A stretch of 57,331 nucleotides of DNA from CAJGBR01 sp045637425 (GCA_045637425.1 JAZTZL010000031.1:1-57331), one strand, 5' to 3'; counted from the stretch's first letter, positions 1 through 9,764 are shown. Made by a program: numbers and translations. The notes: generated by a model not told the origin, from the sequence alone.

Positions 1-876
1 AATTCCGCCGATACCGATGTGGCGAGCATATTCAGAGAACATTTTTTCAGGACTCAGAGCTTGGAATTCAGTGAAACTACCCATAACCGGGATAATCACA
101 TACCAAACGAGGAATGAACCAGCGCAGATAAATGCGGCATATTTCAAACCTACAATATAACCAAGACCCAAAACCGCAGCACCGGTGTTAATGTTGAATA
201 CAACTTTTACTTTATCTGCTGCAGCTGCGCCCCATTCGCACAAACGGCTCGATACGTTTTCAGTCCACCAGCCAAAAGTACTGATGATGAAGTCGTACAA
301 ACCGCCGACAAGACCACTGACTGCCAAAAGTTTAGCTTGGTTGCCACCCTTTTCGCCAGAAATCAACACCTCAGTAGTAGCTGTAGCTTCCGGGAACGGA
401 TACTTACCGTGCATATCCTTTACAAAGTATTTTCTGAACGGCACGAGCAACACAATACCCAGCAGACCACCCAACAATGATGAGATAAAAATCTGGTAGA
501 ATTGAGCCTCGAGACCCAAAATATAGAGCGCCGGCAGAGTGAAGATTGCACCTGCTACAATAACGCCCGAACTTGCTCCGATAGATTGAATAATGACATT
601 CTGTCCGAGCATATTCTTTTTACCTGCAATATTACCGACACCGACAGCAATGATTGCAATCGGAATAGCAGCTTCGAATACCTGACCGACCTTCAGTCCG
701 AGGTACGCAGCCGCAGCCGAGAAGATGATTGCCATAATGATACCGAATGTTACCGAATAGACAGTAACCTCTTTAGGTTGACTTTTTTCGGTCATAATCG
801 GCTCGTAAGTTTCACCCGGTGCCAATTCGCGATAGGCGTTATCGGGCAAACGTGTACCTTGTTTGTTTTCTTCCAT
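1..876 (-). CDS. OPT-family oligopeptide transporter, C-terminus cut by window edge
   Basis: This 292-codon open frame runs off the left edge, so only the N-terminal part is present. It starts at the ATG complementary to 874-876 (MEENKQGTRLPDNAYREL). A short soluble lead is followed by several hydrophobic segments. The first contains AAAAYLGLKVGQVFEAAIP, and a later stretch reads YPFPEATATTEVLISGE, the PFP-type signature near the first helices of the oligopeptide transporter (OPT) superfamily. Known members import peptides or metal chelates with protons across the inner membrane. It lies 70 bases downstream of an MFS transporter on the same strand, so the two may form a nutrient uptake operon; the substrate cannot be read from sequence. 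Confidence 0.85.
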   Translation of the reverse strand, partial: MEENKQGTRLPDNAYRELAPGETYEPIMTEKSQPKEVTVYSVTFGIIMAIIFSAAAAYLGLKVGQVFEAAIPIAIIAVGVGNIAGKKNMLGQNVIIQSIGASSGVIVAGAIFTLPALYILGLEAQFYQIFISSLLGGLLGIVLLVPFRKYFVKDMHGKYPFPEATATTEVLISGEKGGNQAKLLAVSGLVGGLYDFIISTFGWWTENVSSRLCEWGAAAADKVKVVFNINTGAAVLGLGYIVGLKYAAFICAGSFLVWYVIIPVMGSFTEFQALSPEKMFSEYARHIGIGGI

Positions 877-899
877 ATTAGTTTATGTGTTTAGGAATT

Positions 900-933
900 G
901 AGCCTATCTAACAAAAAAATGTTAGTTAGGCTC
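900..933 (-). terminator. Intercistronic hairpin between MFS and OPT genes
   Basis: Arms 900-913 and 920-933 pair over 13 positions around one T-T mismatch with a six-base loop. On the minus strand it follows the MFS stop codon by 14 bases, but no real U-tract follows. It is therefore more likely an attenuator or mRNA-stabilising element than a strong terminator. Confidence 0.4.
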
Positions 934-946
934 AATGTGTAATTAT

Positions 947-2602
947 TTATTTGATGTTTGGTTCTTCCAATCCCAAGCCCTTCTTCTTGTCTACGACTTT
1001 AAGCACAAAGCCCAACAACAATGCTGCGACACCAAGACACGCCAACATTACCAGCGGTGCAGTGTAGTTGTAAGAAACAGCAGCCTGTTCAGGTGTGATT
1101 GTACCGTTCTTCAGACCTTCAACCAATTCGGGGTTAGTCTTATCCAAAACCTTACCAATCAACAACGGGAACAACCACAAACCGATATTCTGAATCCAGA
1201 AAATCAAAGCGTATGCGCTACCGATGATTTTCGAGTCAACAAGTTTCGGAACACTCGGCCACAATGATGCGGGAACCAACGAGAAACTTGCACCCAATAC
1301 CAGAATAGTAAGATAAGCGATGATGATACCACCAACAGCATTACCCTTGAACATCGGCAGCACGAATGCGAATGTCAAGTGGCAAGCTATAAGCAACAGA
1401 GAACCAAGCACCAACATTGATGCTGCTTTACCTTTGTGGTCTACGAAGTTGCCGAGGATAGGAGTAATACCCACAGCCAAGAGAGGAAATACTGCGAATA
1501 CAGTCTCTGCACTTTGGCGCATATAGCCCATATAGCAGAACACTACCAACGCAGCAACGGCCAATACCAACAGGCCGTTTTTCATATTCTTATTTTTTGA
1601 GAAGTTGCTTGCGAATGCTGCTGCAGCCACAATCAACATAATGATGTACTGAATAACGGTCACTGTATTTGTAGCCCAGAATGAATTCTGATCAACTGTA
1701 GTAAACGTTAAGTTACATTGCAACATATTTACTGCATACTTCTGGAACGGGAAGATTGCTGAATAGTAGAGTACGCAAAGCAATGCTACCAACCAGAAAC
1801 CGCTGCTCGACAAAATCTTGCCAAGGTCGCTGATTTTGAATGGATCGTCTTTTTCTTCTGCAGCACCAGTCTGTTCATCAAGTTTCTTATCCATAAAGAA
1901 ATATACGATGAACATAATCAGAGCAATCATCAGCAATACAACGCCGAATGCAACAGAACGAGATACGTCGATTGTACCACCGAGCTTAGCAAATACCGGA
2001 GAGAAGATCATACAAGTTGCAACCCCCAGACGTGCCAGAGCCATTTCCGAACCCATTGCCAATGCCATTTCGCGACCTTTGAACCACTTAACGATACCGC
2101 GGCTCACAGTGATACCAGCCATTTCGACACCACAACCGAAAATCATAAAACCTACGGCTGACAATTTAGCCGATGCTGGCATTCCGCGATAGAAAGGAGA
2201 GATGCCCAGTTCGTCGAAACCGGGTATGTAGTTCAAATTGTTATTGAACCAAGCCTCAAGATTACTGCCGATAAATGCTTCAGTAACTGCATACCAGTTG
2301 ATTACGGCACCAACCAGCATCACAATACCTGAAAGTATCGCAGTAAAACGTACTCCCATTTTATCGAGGATAATACCTGCGAAAATTAAGAAGAATACGA
2401 ACACGTTAAGGAACGTTTCAGACCCTTGCATTGTTCCGAATGCAGTTGAGTCCCAGCCTCTTGTTGACTGCATCAAGTCTTTGATAGGCGACAAAATGTC
2501 CATAAAAATATATGAACAAAACATCGCAAATGCCAACAAAAGCAACACCAGCCATCTTACGGCTGCCGAATCACTTAGATTCGTTTTCAAGTTTTCTTTC
2601 AT
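947..2602 (-). CDS. Major facilitator superfamily transporter, possibly for peptides
   Basis: 551 residues with about twelve hydrophobic helices. A charged central loop (MDKKLDEQTGAAEEKDD, near residue 240) separates two halves, as in MFS carriers. There is no signal peptide and the C-terminus is short and lysine-rich. The start MKENLKTNLSD sits 27 bases after the stop of the upstream TPR gene, and no TAnnTTTG box lies in that gap, so the genes are probably co-transcribed. The protein resembles long Bacteroidota MFS proteins related to the MFSD1 group, some of which move dipeptides. Neighbouring an OPT gene fits peptide uptake, but the substrate is inference. Confidence 0.8.
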   Translation of the reverse strand: MKENLKTNLSDSAAVRWLVLLLLAFAMFCSYIFMDILSPIKDLMQSTRGWDSTAFGTMQGSETFLNVFVFFLIFAGIILDKMGVRFTAILSGIVMLVGAVINWYAVTEAFIGSNLEAWFNNNLNYIPGFDELGISPFYRGMPASAKLSAVGFMIFGCGVEMAGITVSRGIVKWFKGREMALAMGSEMALARLGVATCMIFSPVFAKLGGTIDVSRSVAFGVVLLMIALIMFIVYFFMDKKLDEQTGAAEEKDDPFKISDLGKILSSSGFWLVALLCVLYYSAIFPFQKYAVNMLQCNLTFTTVDQNSFWATNTVTVIQYIIMLIVAAAAFASNFSKNKNMKNGLLVLAVAALVVFCYMGYMRQSAETVFAVFPLLAVGITPILGNFVDHKGKAASMLVLGSLLLIACHLTFAFVLPMFKGNAVGGIIIAYLTILVLGASFSLVPASLWPSVPKLVDSKIIGSAYALIFWIQNIGLWLFPLLIGKVLDKTNPELVEGLKNGTITPEQAAVSYNYTAPLVMLACLGVAALLLGFVLKVVDKKKGLGLEEPNIK

Positions 2603-2629
2603 TTTGTTTTATATTAATTAGTTGTTTGT

Positions 2630-4639
2630 TTATTTCAAGCCTGCTCGCAAATATTTATTCAGCACTTCGTACGCCTCGCTGATTCCGAGTTCGCCTGCCT
2701 TACTGATATCAAGGCTGCCCTTTCGTGTATCCTTAAGATAAATCTGCACAAGTCCTCGGTTGTAGTAAGCCTCAGCAAAGTATGGATATAATTTTATTGC
2801 ACGCGTATAATCCTCAATTGCACCCGGCAGGTCGCCAGACAGACATCGCAGATTAGCTCTATTGTAGTAGATGTACGCAAAATCTGGATAGAGTTCAGCA
2901 GCACGATTCAGGTCTGCGATAGCCTCATCATAGTTGTAACTTCTGTTTGAACTATTGCGTAGTCGGTTCGCTGGGTCTGTATCGATTACAATTTTCTGGT
3001 AACTATTGTCGATTGAAGATATGAAGTCAATCATTTCGCTCTGCACTGCACTGCGATTCAGGTAGAGGAACGGATTTTCAGGATTCTGCTCGATTGCCTT
3101 TGTGAATGTCTCCATCGCACTTGTGTATTGTTTTACCATCGCCTGAGAGAGTGCATACTTCAGATGGTCGAGCCAATCGGCATCTTTACGCTTTACATTG
3201 TTCTCGTTTTGAGCATTGATTCCCGCCAAAGTCTTTGTGTCAAAATCAGTTGTCTTGTTAGTCAGAGTAATGTTCGGCTCGGAAAGTTCTGCGAGGAATA
3301 TTTCGAATCGTTCATCACGATATTGGTTATGTTTTATAACCTCTGTCGAATCAGGTTTGATGTATGCGAACTTGAACTGCGGCAATAGCGTGATATCCAC
3401 TCTTTGAGCAGAAGATGCTATATCACTTGACATTTCGTTTGAGCCAAATTCCGAGTCGAATGCCAGCAATTTATTGAATCGCCTTGAAGTATCGGCAAAA
3501 CTTGTGAATGTACTGTCACTCAGGCGAGAACGATATTCAGCAATTTTCTGGTTAGCAATATCGTAGTCGCGTTTTGAGCCCTTGACGTCGCCCATCGAAT
3601 ACTTTAACTCCGATCTGAGCAGATAGGCATTCGCGAAATCGGGATAAAGTTCGATAGCACGCGAGTAGTCGTCAATAGCGTCCGAAGTATTTCCGAGCAG
3701 TGTCTGCAGTGCAGCACGATTATAAAATACCAATACATTACCAGGATTGCGTCTTGCTACGCGGTCGTAGTCGTCCAGCGCGCGGTTGTAGTCGCCAATC
3801 TGCGCACGCAAAATTGCACGGTTAAAGAATGCCAATGAATTTGTCGAGTCGATTTTTATTGCGCTGTTCAGATCTTCGATTGCCTGCGCAGGACGCTCGG
3901 TATTTGCATAAACCAGCGCTCGGTTGAAGAATGCGAGGAAGTTTGCCGAGTCGTTTTTGATTGCACTATTGAAATCGACCATCGCCGAATCGTATCGTTC
4001 CATAAGCATATACACTCCACCACGACGATTGTAACCATCTGGACTATAGTGATTTGTTTTAATTGCACGATTAAAATCGGATATTGCCGCTGTAGTGTCC
4101 TTTTTCAGAAGGTAGCAGGTACCCCTGTTAATGAATGCTTCTGCTACGCGGTCGTTCATCTTGATGTATTGGTTGAAGTCGTCAATCGCCTTATCAAGTT
4201 GATTGGTCAGCAACAGAGTTACCCCACGGCTATAATAAGGACTCGGCTGGTCGGGACGCAACTCGATAGCCTCTTTGAAATCCTTCAGGGCTTGGTCGTA
4301 ATTGCCCAGACGAGCCAGCGCAATGGCTCGGTACTCATAAGCAAGCGTGAACACAGGATTAAGCCTGATGGCTGAAGTGTAATCCACTTCGGCACCAATC
4401 AGGTCATTAAGATTATATTTTGCCACTCCTCTAAGGAAGTAGGCTTCGTGTACTTTGGGGTCGTATCGCAGCAATATGTTGAGCATCTCGATAGCCTCTC
4501 CGTAGTGGGCGTTAATAATAAATTTTCGCCCCATATAATAGAAGTAGTCCTTATTGAATTGCGCCCTAAGTGTCAATGACTCAACAAGTAAGAGACAACA
4601 AAACAATACGCCACATATATTTTTCTTAGTCAATCTCAT
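2630..4639 (-). CDS. Exported tetratricopeptide-repeat protein
   Basis: 669 residues from the chosen start MRLTKKNICGVLF. A longer frame to 4720 exists, but only this ATG places a hydrophobic export signal (about residues 5-25, ending near LTLRAQ) at the N-terminus. About ten TPR units fill the first 360 residues (recurrent A-x-x-D-Y/F-x-x-A-I pattern). A repeat-poor stretch of about 150 residues follows, then three further repeats to the C-terminus. TPR arrays are protein-binding scaffolds; the partner is unknown. It begins a run with the MFS and OPT genes, so it may serve that transport system or simply be cotranscribed. Confidence 0.75.
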   Translation of the reverse strand: MRLTKKNICGVLFCCLLLVESLTLRAQFNKDYFYYMGRKFIINAHYGEAIEMLNILLRYDPKVHEAYFLRGVAKYNLNDLIGAEVDYTSAIRLNPVFTLAYEYRAIALARLGNYDQALKDFKEAIELRPDQPSPYYSRGVTLLLTNQLDKAIDDFNQYIKMNDRVAEAFINRGTCYLLKKDTTAAISDFNRAIKTNHYSPDGYNRRGGVYMLMERYDSAMVDFNSAIKNDSANFLAFFNRALVYANTERPAQAIEDLNSAIKIDSTNSLAFFNRAILRAQIGDYNRALDDYDRVARRNPGNVLVFYNRAALQTLLGNTSDAIDDYSRAIELYPDFANAYLLRSELKYSMGDVKGSKRDYDIANQKIAEYRSRLSDSTFTSFADTSRRFNKLLAFDSEFGSNEMSSDIASSAQRVDITLLPQFKFAYIKPDSTEVIKHNQYRDERFEIFLAELSEPNITLTNKTTDFDTKTLAGINAQNENNVKRKDADWLDHLKYALSQAMVKQYTSAMETFTKAIEQNPENPFLYLNRSAVQSEMIDFISSIDNSYQKIVIDTDPANRLRNSSNRSYNYDEAIADLNRAAELYPDFAYIYYNRANLRCLSGDLPGAIEDYTRAIKLYPYFAEAYYNRGLVQIYLKDTRKGSLDISKAGELGISEAYEVLNKYLRAGLK

Positions 4640-4672
4640 AACAGTACGACTATTCTGTTTGAAATTTGCATT

Positions 4673-4680
4673 CAAAATTA
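4673..4680 (-). promoter_or_regulatory. Candidate -7 box for the TPR gene
   Basis: The minus strand reads TAATTTTG, matching the Bacteroidota TAnnTTTG pattern, 33 bases upstream of the chosen TPR start. A second near match, TATCTTCG, lies a few bases further upstream. No clear -33 element is seen. Confidence 0.35.
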
Positions 4681-4874
4681 CTTGCGAAGATATACATTTT
4701 TTCTCGTTGTTCAAAACCAAATTCAGCCAATAATCAACTTTTTTACATAAATAGATAAACTGAACTTGTGATTATTTTATTTTCCATTTGTAACAATTTT
4801 GTCCTATGGTCTGCATTGCTTGGAAATAGTTTTATTCGCAGTTCTCATTCAGCATATTTTTCCACATTTTTTCT

Positions 4875-4882
4875 TACTTTTG
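4875..4882 (+). promoter_or_regulatory. Candidate -7 box for sstT
   Basis: TACTTTTG fits TAnnTTTG and would give a leader of about 60 bases before the sstT ATG at 4951. The -33 region is weak. Confidence 0.4.
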
Positions 4883-4950
4883 TGACACAGTTCGCAGCAA
4901 ATATAATGACTGCCGATTGTGAAAACTGCTAAACTTAAATAACTAAAATA

Positions 4951-6213
4951 ATGAAAAAAATCTTTGAACATTTTCGAGATATGGCTCGCGTGTGGCAGTC
5001 GTGGCACCTTATGATGCGTATCTTTTTTGGCATTGTAATTGGAGCAGGACTAGCACTGCTCTTTCCCGGCATTAGCGGCATTGCCATATTCGGCGACCTA
5101 TTTGTAGGTTCACTTAAGGCAATCGCCCCAATCTTGGTAGCGGTTTTGGTTATGTCGTCTATTTCACGAGCTCGCAACGGACTCGGAGCACGATTCAAAA
5201 CCATTGTCGCGCTCTATATGCTCACCACTCTGATGGCCGCGGTCATTGCTGTATTTGCGAGTCGCCTATTCCCTGTTAATATTGCACTGAACGACATCGC
5301 AGGTGCATCACACACTGCTCCAGGAGCGCTCGGAGAGATATTCCGCAACATAGCAAAAGAGGTTACTAGCAACCCTATCACAGCCATTGCCAAAGCAAAC
5401 TATCTGAGTATTCTCTTCTGGGCTATCGTTATCGGACTCGCGCTGAAGAAATTGGCCAGCGAACAAACCATTAATGCCATTGGTGATTGGGCAGAGGCGA
5501 TATCTAAAGTTGTACATTGGGTAATTCAATTCGCACCATTCGGCATTCTCGGTTTGGTATACACATCGGTATCGGAAAGCGGGCTTGAAATCTTTACAAC
5601 CTATGGTAAATTGTTGATTTTGCTGGTTGGCTGTATGGTTACCGTATCGCTCATCATCAACCCTATTATTATCGGTTGTATGTTGAAACGCAATCCCTAT
5701 CCGCTGGTGTGGTTGTGTCTGAAAGAGAGCGCCGTAAGTGCATTTTTTACCCGTTCATCGGCAGCAAACATTCCCGTGAATATGTCGCTGTGCAAACGTA
5801 TCGGAATGGACGAGGATTTCTACTCGGTCAGTATTCCGCTTGGCAGTACGATAAATATGGACGGTGCAGCAATTACCATCACGGTTATGACTCTGGCTAC
5901 GTGCAACACGCTGGGTATCGTGCCGTCGTTGGGTAGCGCACTCTTGCTGAGTATTCTTGCTACGCTTGGTGCGTGCGGAGCCTCTGGTGTAGCAGGTGGT
6001 TCGCTGGTGTTGATACCGATGGCTTGCTCGCTTTTCGGCATTAGTAACGACATTGCGATGCAGGTCGTAGCCGTAGGTTTCATCATCGGCGTAGTACAAG
6101 ACTCTGTGGAGACTGCGCTCAATTCGAGTGGTGATGCGATGTTTACAATCACAGCCGAGTTGCGAGAAAGAGTGAAACGAGGCGAGAAAATTGAATTGCC
6201 AAAACTCAAATAG
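4951..6213 (+). CDS. sstT: Serine/threonine:sodium symporter SstT
   Basis: 420 residues, the usual length for SstT in the dicarboxylate/amino acid:cation symporter family. The N-terminus (WHLMMRIFFGIVIGAGLALL) and VAVLVMSSISRARNGLG match SstT. The re-entrant and substrate region is visible as FFTRSSAANIPVNM (about residues 266-279) and PLGSTINMDGAAI (about 300-312), with QDSVETALNSSGD near the end. It imports serine and threonine with sodium through the inner membrane. It is a single-gene unit followed by a strong hairpin shared with the convergent tRNA-Arg. Confidence 0.93.
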   Translation: MKKIFEHFRDMARVWQSWHLMMRIFFGIVIGAGLALLFPGISGIAIFGDLFVGSLKAIAPILVAVLVMSSISRARNGLGARFKTIVALYMLTTLMAAVIAVFASRLFPVNIALNDIAGASHTAPGALGEIFRNIAKEVTSNPITAIAKANYLSILFWAIVIGLALKKLASEQTINAIGDWAEAISKVVHWVIQFAPFGILGLVYTSVSESGLEIFTTYGKLLILLVGCMVTVSLIINPIIIGCMLKRNPYPLVWLCLKESAVSAFFTRSSAANIPVNMSLCKRIGMDEDFYSVSIPLGSTINMDGAAITITVMTLATCNTLGIVPSLGSALLLSILATLGACGASGVAGGSLVLIPMACSLFGISNDIAMQVVAVGFIIGVVQDSVETALNSSGDAMFTITAELRERVKRGEKIELPKLK

Positions 6214-6238
6214 ACGCCACATCATTTTACAAAACAAA

Positions 6239-6265
6239 GAAAGGAGTGCGAGATGCACTCCTTTC
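6239..6265. terminator. Bidirectional terminator between sstT and tRNA-Arg
   Basis: A perfect 11-bp stem (6239-6249 with 6255-6265) and five-base loop. T-rich sequence follows on the plus strand, and the minus strand gives TTTGTTTTGT after the stem, so it can end transcription from both sides. Confidence 0.85.
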
Positions 6266-6278
6266 TCATTTAACTCCG

Positions 6279-6352
6279 TGATCCGGAAGGGATTCGAACC
6301 CCTGGCCGTCAGATTAGAAATCTGATGCTCTATCCAGCTGAGCTACCGGACC
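6279..6352 (-). tRNA. tRNA-Arg (anticodon TCT)
   Basis: On the minus strand the acceptor arms GGTCCGG and CCGGATC pair with one G-U. The anticodon stem CAGA/TCTG (plus closing pair) holds the loop TTTCTAA, giving TCT. The T loop is GTTCGAATC. The discriminator base is A and no CCA is encoded. Confidence 0.95.
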
Positions 6353-6379
6353 AACGAAATGTGGTTTTCAAAACCGATG

Positions 6380-6387
6380 CAAAGATA
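6380..6387 (-). promoter_or_regulatory. -7 box for tRNA-Arg(TCT)
   Basis: TATCTTTG followed by C on the minus strand, 27 bases before the mature tRNA 5' end; a good match to the Bacteroidota -7 element. Confidence 0.6.
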
Positions 6388-6457
6388 ATTCTTTTTTTTC
6401 AATTATCTAAACTTTTTTGCATTTTTTTATCATTTCCCACATTTAAGGTTCTTTTAA

Positions 6458-6985
6458 CTATTGAGCAATTAGTGTCATCATCAGCTCATCGTGCCACTTA
6501 TTGCCAGCTTTCAACCAATCTTTTTTTCGACCAATCTCCACAAATCCGCACTTCTCAAAAAGATTAATACTCGCCTGATTATCAGATGAAATATTCACAT
6601 AAAGTTGATGCATATTCAACACCTCGAAACAATAGCGACTCACAACCTCAACTGCGGCCGTAGCGTATCCCAATCGTCGGTCTTTATGAGAATAAATCAT
6701 CAGTCCCAATCCGGCGCGACAATTTTGCGGATCGAAGTCAAAAATATCGATTGTGCCGATTGGCCGGTTGTCGAGTTTTGATTCTATAACGAGTCTCATC
6801 TGCCGAGTCTGGTAAATATCTTGCATCTGACTCTCGATAAATTGAGTCAGTATATATTTCGAATATGGTGCTATAGTATTGCTCACCTGCCACAAATCTG
6901 AATCATTCTCCCACCCGTAGAGCAATTCTACATCTTCGGGCTCGAGCGCTCTCAGCAACACCTTATCGTTACTCAGTTGTTTCAT
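6458..6985 (-). CDS. GNAT N-acetyltransferase, RimJ/RimL type
   Basis: 175 residues. The N-terminal beta strand VLLRALEPEDVELLYGWEND, the central DNRPIGTIDIFDF and the acetyl-CoA loop region RRLGYATAAVE (about residues 105-115) followed by NQASINLFEKCGFVEIG are the GNAT fold in the RimJ/RimL branch. These enzymes acetylate protein N-termini or small amines; the acceptor here is unknown. Its ATG overlaps the stop of the TonB receptor gene by four bases (ATGA), so it is translationally coupled to the uptake locus, though no metabolic link is evident. Confidence 0.85.
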   Translation of the reverse strand: MKQLSNDKVLLRALEPEDVELLYGWENDSDLWQVSNTIAPYSKYILTQFIESQMQDIYQTRQMRLVIESKLDNRPIGTIDIFDFDPQNCRAGLGLMIYSHKDRRLGYATAAVEVVSRYCFEVLNMHQLYVNISSDNQASINLFEKCGFVEIGRKKDWLKAGNKWHDELMMTLIAQ

Positions 6986-9114
6986 CGTTTCAATAATCGT
7001 TCAATATCTACGGACACTCCGACAGAGTAGGTTCTACCCACAGTTGTCGGCGAGTTATTATAGTAGTAATCAGGAACATAATCCAACAGATTATCAATTG
7101 ATAACGTAAGATTTATCCCGTTCAGTATTCGGTTGTTCAGCGCAAGTTTCCACATTGTATATTCGGGATAAGTACGCTTTACAGCTTGGTCTATCGAAGT
7201 GAATATGTACTCATTCGCCACTACACGCGACAGGTAACGACCGTGCAGCGTAACATTGAACGAATAGTCATTAGATATGAATTTGTTGTATTCTACCCGT
7301 AGCGTAGCACTATGTGGTCGAGTGTTGGAAATCAACACCTTATCGCCATTGGCTATTTCGTGGGTATAGGCATATGACAATCGCGCAGATATTCCACAGC
7401 CCCACTTTGCCGAGAGATTAACCTCTGCACCTGCAATGTTCACTCTCTCCATATTTGAGTACAACATACCCTTCAGAGTCTGGCTCCAGATAGTTGTTAT
7501 TCGGTCATTCACGATGTTATAAAATCCCGACACCATCAGGTTGTATCTATTTTTATTGTATTCGGCAGACAACAGGAAATTGTGGCTCAACTCTGACTTG
7601 AGTTCCGGATTACCGTAAATCGTAAAAATATTTGCCATATTAAAATCCATATACAACTCCTTGAGTGTAGGAGCTCGGAAACCTGCTGCATAGGAGCCTC
7701 GCAGGGTCAGTCGGTCGAAACGATACATCGCTGCAATTTTGGGCGACAGGTTATTTGCTTCGGATTTTGAGAAGTAGTCGAAACGCACTCCCGCCAACAG
7801 ATTCAGACGTTCCGATATGTTCCAGTCGAACTGCGCAAAGAGGTCTGCAGTATATTGTACGTTGGCTCCCGTTGTCGAGAACTGATAGGACATAAGGTAA
7901 TCGCGCATAAAATCACCTCCGGCCGTGAGTATCATATTGTGTTTCAGTGAATTATTGTATAATGCTCGCAGTGTATGTTGCACATTGCTGTAATCGCGAA
8001 TATCCTTACCATTTGAACTAAGATAGTCACTCTTATCATATTGGTCAAAGCTATATCCGAGTTCTATGTTTTGCTGCTCGCTTAAACGATATTTACCCTT
8101 AAGGCTTGCACTAAAATCGCGATATCGCTCCGATTGCACATTATCAATATCCCGTTGTCTGAAAAAGCCTCCGAGTCGCGCTAAAATATCAAATTCGTCA
8201 GTTTCATATCTCATCTTATGACTCAAGTCATAAGTTTTGAATCCATAAATCTTATTGTAATCTCCAGGGTTTTCAAGCAGAATTGGGTCTGCCGCAGTGT
8301 GTCTGAATGATGTCACACTGTTGAAATTTTCGGCTGCATAAGTGAACGTCGCACCATTGCGCCATTGATTATTGCTGGCGTAGCGCGACTCGATATTCAA
8401 TCTATTCTCATCGGGTTTGACTGTTATCAGATTTACTACGCCGCCGACCGCATTCGAACCATACAACGAAGATGCTGCACCCTTTACAATTTCCACACGT
8501 TCGACATTCGACAGGTTCAGTCTTGTATAATCTATATTATCTAGCGTTTCGCCTGCAAGTCGTTCTCCGTCGACAAGAAACAACACAGAATTGCCACCAA
8601 ATCCCTGCATATTAAGTGCCGTCTGCTGATTCATTGAATATGAAAATTCTATACCAGGCAATTCCGATTGCATCAGTTCTCCGATATGCGTAGCGTCCGA
8701 GAGGCGAATATCTTTGGCCAAAATAACACGCGTGGCAACCGGAGTATCCTTCAGCAACTTTTCGGTACGGGTACCTGTAACGACTATGGTCGAGAGATTC
8801 ACAATATTTTCTGCCAGCATAAAATTCACCTCCGATTGCGCAGCCGAAACATTGCGATTTTCTGAGATATAGCCGATATGACTCGCCAGAAGCGTATAAC
8901 TGCCGCCATTGGGCAACGTTAATTGATAGCGTCCAGCCGAGTCGGTTATGGCTCCAAGCGTAGGAATTTCTGCAACCTGAATAGTCACCCCCTCAAGCGG
9001 AGTCTTTTCGATTGTAAACACCCTGCCAACCACACGGTGTTGAGCAGTCAGTTCAATCGAAACAAGCACTGCAATAAGCAGCAGAACTATTCTTAACGCA
9101 GAGTTTCTTGCCAT
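6982..9114 (-). CDS. TonB-dependent outer-membrane receptor, likely haem/iron uptake
   Basis: 710 residues. A signal peptide (about 1-24) is followed by a carboxypeptidase-regulatory-like domain (about 25-105, VVGRVFTIEKTPLEGVTIQV). A plug domain follows (about 115-235) with TRTEKLLKDTPVATRVI and VERVEIVKGAASSLYGSNAV. The beta-barrel runs to the C-terminus, including the typical LRGSYAAGFRAPTLKELY. Such receptors import iron complexes, haem or vitamins with TonB-ExbBD energy. The start overlaps the stop of an HmuY-family gene (TAATG), the gene pair known as hmuYR in Porphyromonas, which supports haem as substrate. An ExbB/ExbD operon is present at 47-49 kb. Confidence 0.88.
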   Translation of the reverse strand: MARNSALRIVLLLIAVLVSIELTAQHRVVGRVFTIEKTPLEGVTIQVAEIPTLGAITDSAGRYQLTLPNGGSYTLLASHIGYISENRNVSAAQSEVNFMLAENIVNLSTIVVTGTRTEKLLKDTPVATRVILAKDIRLSDATHIGELMQSELPGIEFSYSMNQQTALNMQGFGGNSVLFLVDGERLAGETLDNIDYTRLNLSNVERVEIVKGAASSLYGSNAVGGVVNLITVKPDENRLNIESRYASNNQWRNGATFTYAAENFNSVTSFRHTAADPILLENPGDYNKIYGFKTYDLSHKMRYETDEFDILARLGGFFRQRDIDNVQSERYRDFSASLKGKYRLSEQQNIELGYSFDQYDKSDYLSSNGKDIRDYSNVQHTLRALYNNSLKHNMILTAGGDFMRDYLMSYQFSTTGANVQYTADLFAQFDWNISERLNLLAGVRFDYFSKSEANNLSPKIAAMYRFDRLTLRGSYAAGFRAPTLKELYMDFNMANIFTIYGNPELKSELSHNFLLSAEYNKNRYNLMVSGFYNIVNDRITTIWSQTLKGMLYSNMERVNIAGAEVNLSAKWGCGISARLSYAYTHEIANGDKVLISNTRPHSATLRVEYNKFISNDYSFNVTLHGRYLSRVVANEYIFTSIDQAVKRTYPEYTMWKLALNNRILNGINLTLSIDNLLDYVPDYYYNNSPTTVGRTYSVGVSVDIERLLKR

Positions 9115-9764
9115 TAGTCAAATTCTAAAGGATAGATATAATCTATTGTTAAAAATCCTTTTACCAGGGATTCGTTTCGGAAGTCGGCCAACCTAACGGC
9201 AGCACAACTACCATCATTGAGTCGAATGATATACACCTTTTCTGATGGTGTATAGATTGGAGGCATAATGCTGATATCAACATCGAGCCACTTAGATAGT
9301 TCGTGATTTACCAAGCAAGTGTGATATATGATATTGTTATTAATCATATCCGACATATCGATAGCCACATCTCCGATTTGGTCCTTCACAAATGCACCGT
9401 CTGGCATCGAGCCCGAACCGAGTAGTTCTTCAAGTGTAGAAAACTTTGTCTCAATCACTTCACCACCATTTGTTTTTGCGGTATAACGGTGTAGTGCGAT
9501 GTCCCAGTTGCTCGGTTGGATTTCACTCTGCACACGAGATGTGTCTATCTGTTGTGCTCGGAGATCAATGTACACCCAATGCAGATAACTCGTAGCATCT
9601 ACGAAAATCTGTCCACGCTTGGTTATAGAGTCATATTTGATATAACCGTTTTTATCGTTTTCGGTTATTGGATCGTCATACAAATCATCAAACAGGCCAT
9701 TACACGAAGAGAGTGATAACAATATCACTCCCCTCAACAAAATTCTATGTAATGACAATTTCAT
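9114..9764 (-). CDS. hmuY: HmuY-family surface lipoprotein, haem-binding candidate
   Basis: 216 residues with a lipoprotein signal (LLSLSSC, Cys21). The body has the HmuY pattern: GQIFVDATSYLHWVYIDL then QPSNWDIALHRYTAKTNGG near residues 83-97. HmuY proteins sit on the outer surface, capture haem and hand it to the partner TonB receptor. The receptor gene follows with a one-base overlap. The first 39 codons are repeated almost exactly in a truncated copy at 10374-10490, so this gene took part in a tandem duplication. Confidence 0.82.
   Translation of the reverse strand: MKLSLHRILLRGVILLSLSSCNGLFDDLYDDPITENDKNGYIKYDSITKRGQIFVDATSYLHWVYIDLRAQQIDTSRVQSEIQPSNWDIALHRYTAKTNGGEVIETKFSTLEELLGSGSMPDGAFVKDQIGDVAIDMSDMINNNIIYHTCLVNHELSKWLDVDISIMPPIYTPSEKVYIIRLNDGSCAAVRLADFRNESLVKGFLTIDYIYPLEFD

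Noticed and set aside
2630..4720. Longer TPR protein starting at 4720
   Set aside because: The extra 27 residues would place the hydrophobic signal inside the protein and cover the likely promoter box.
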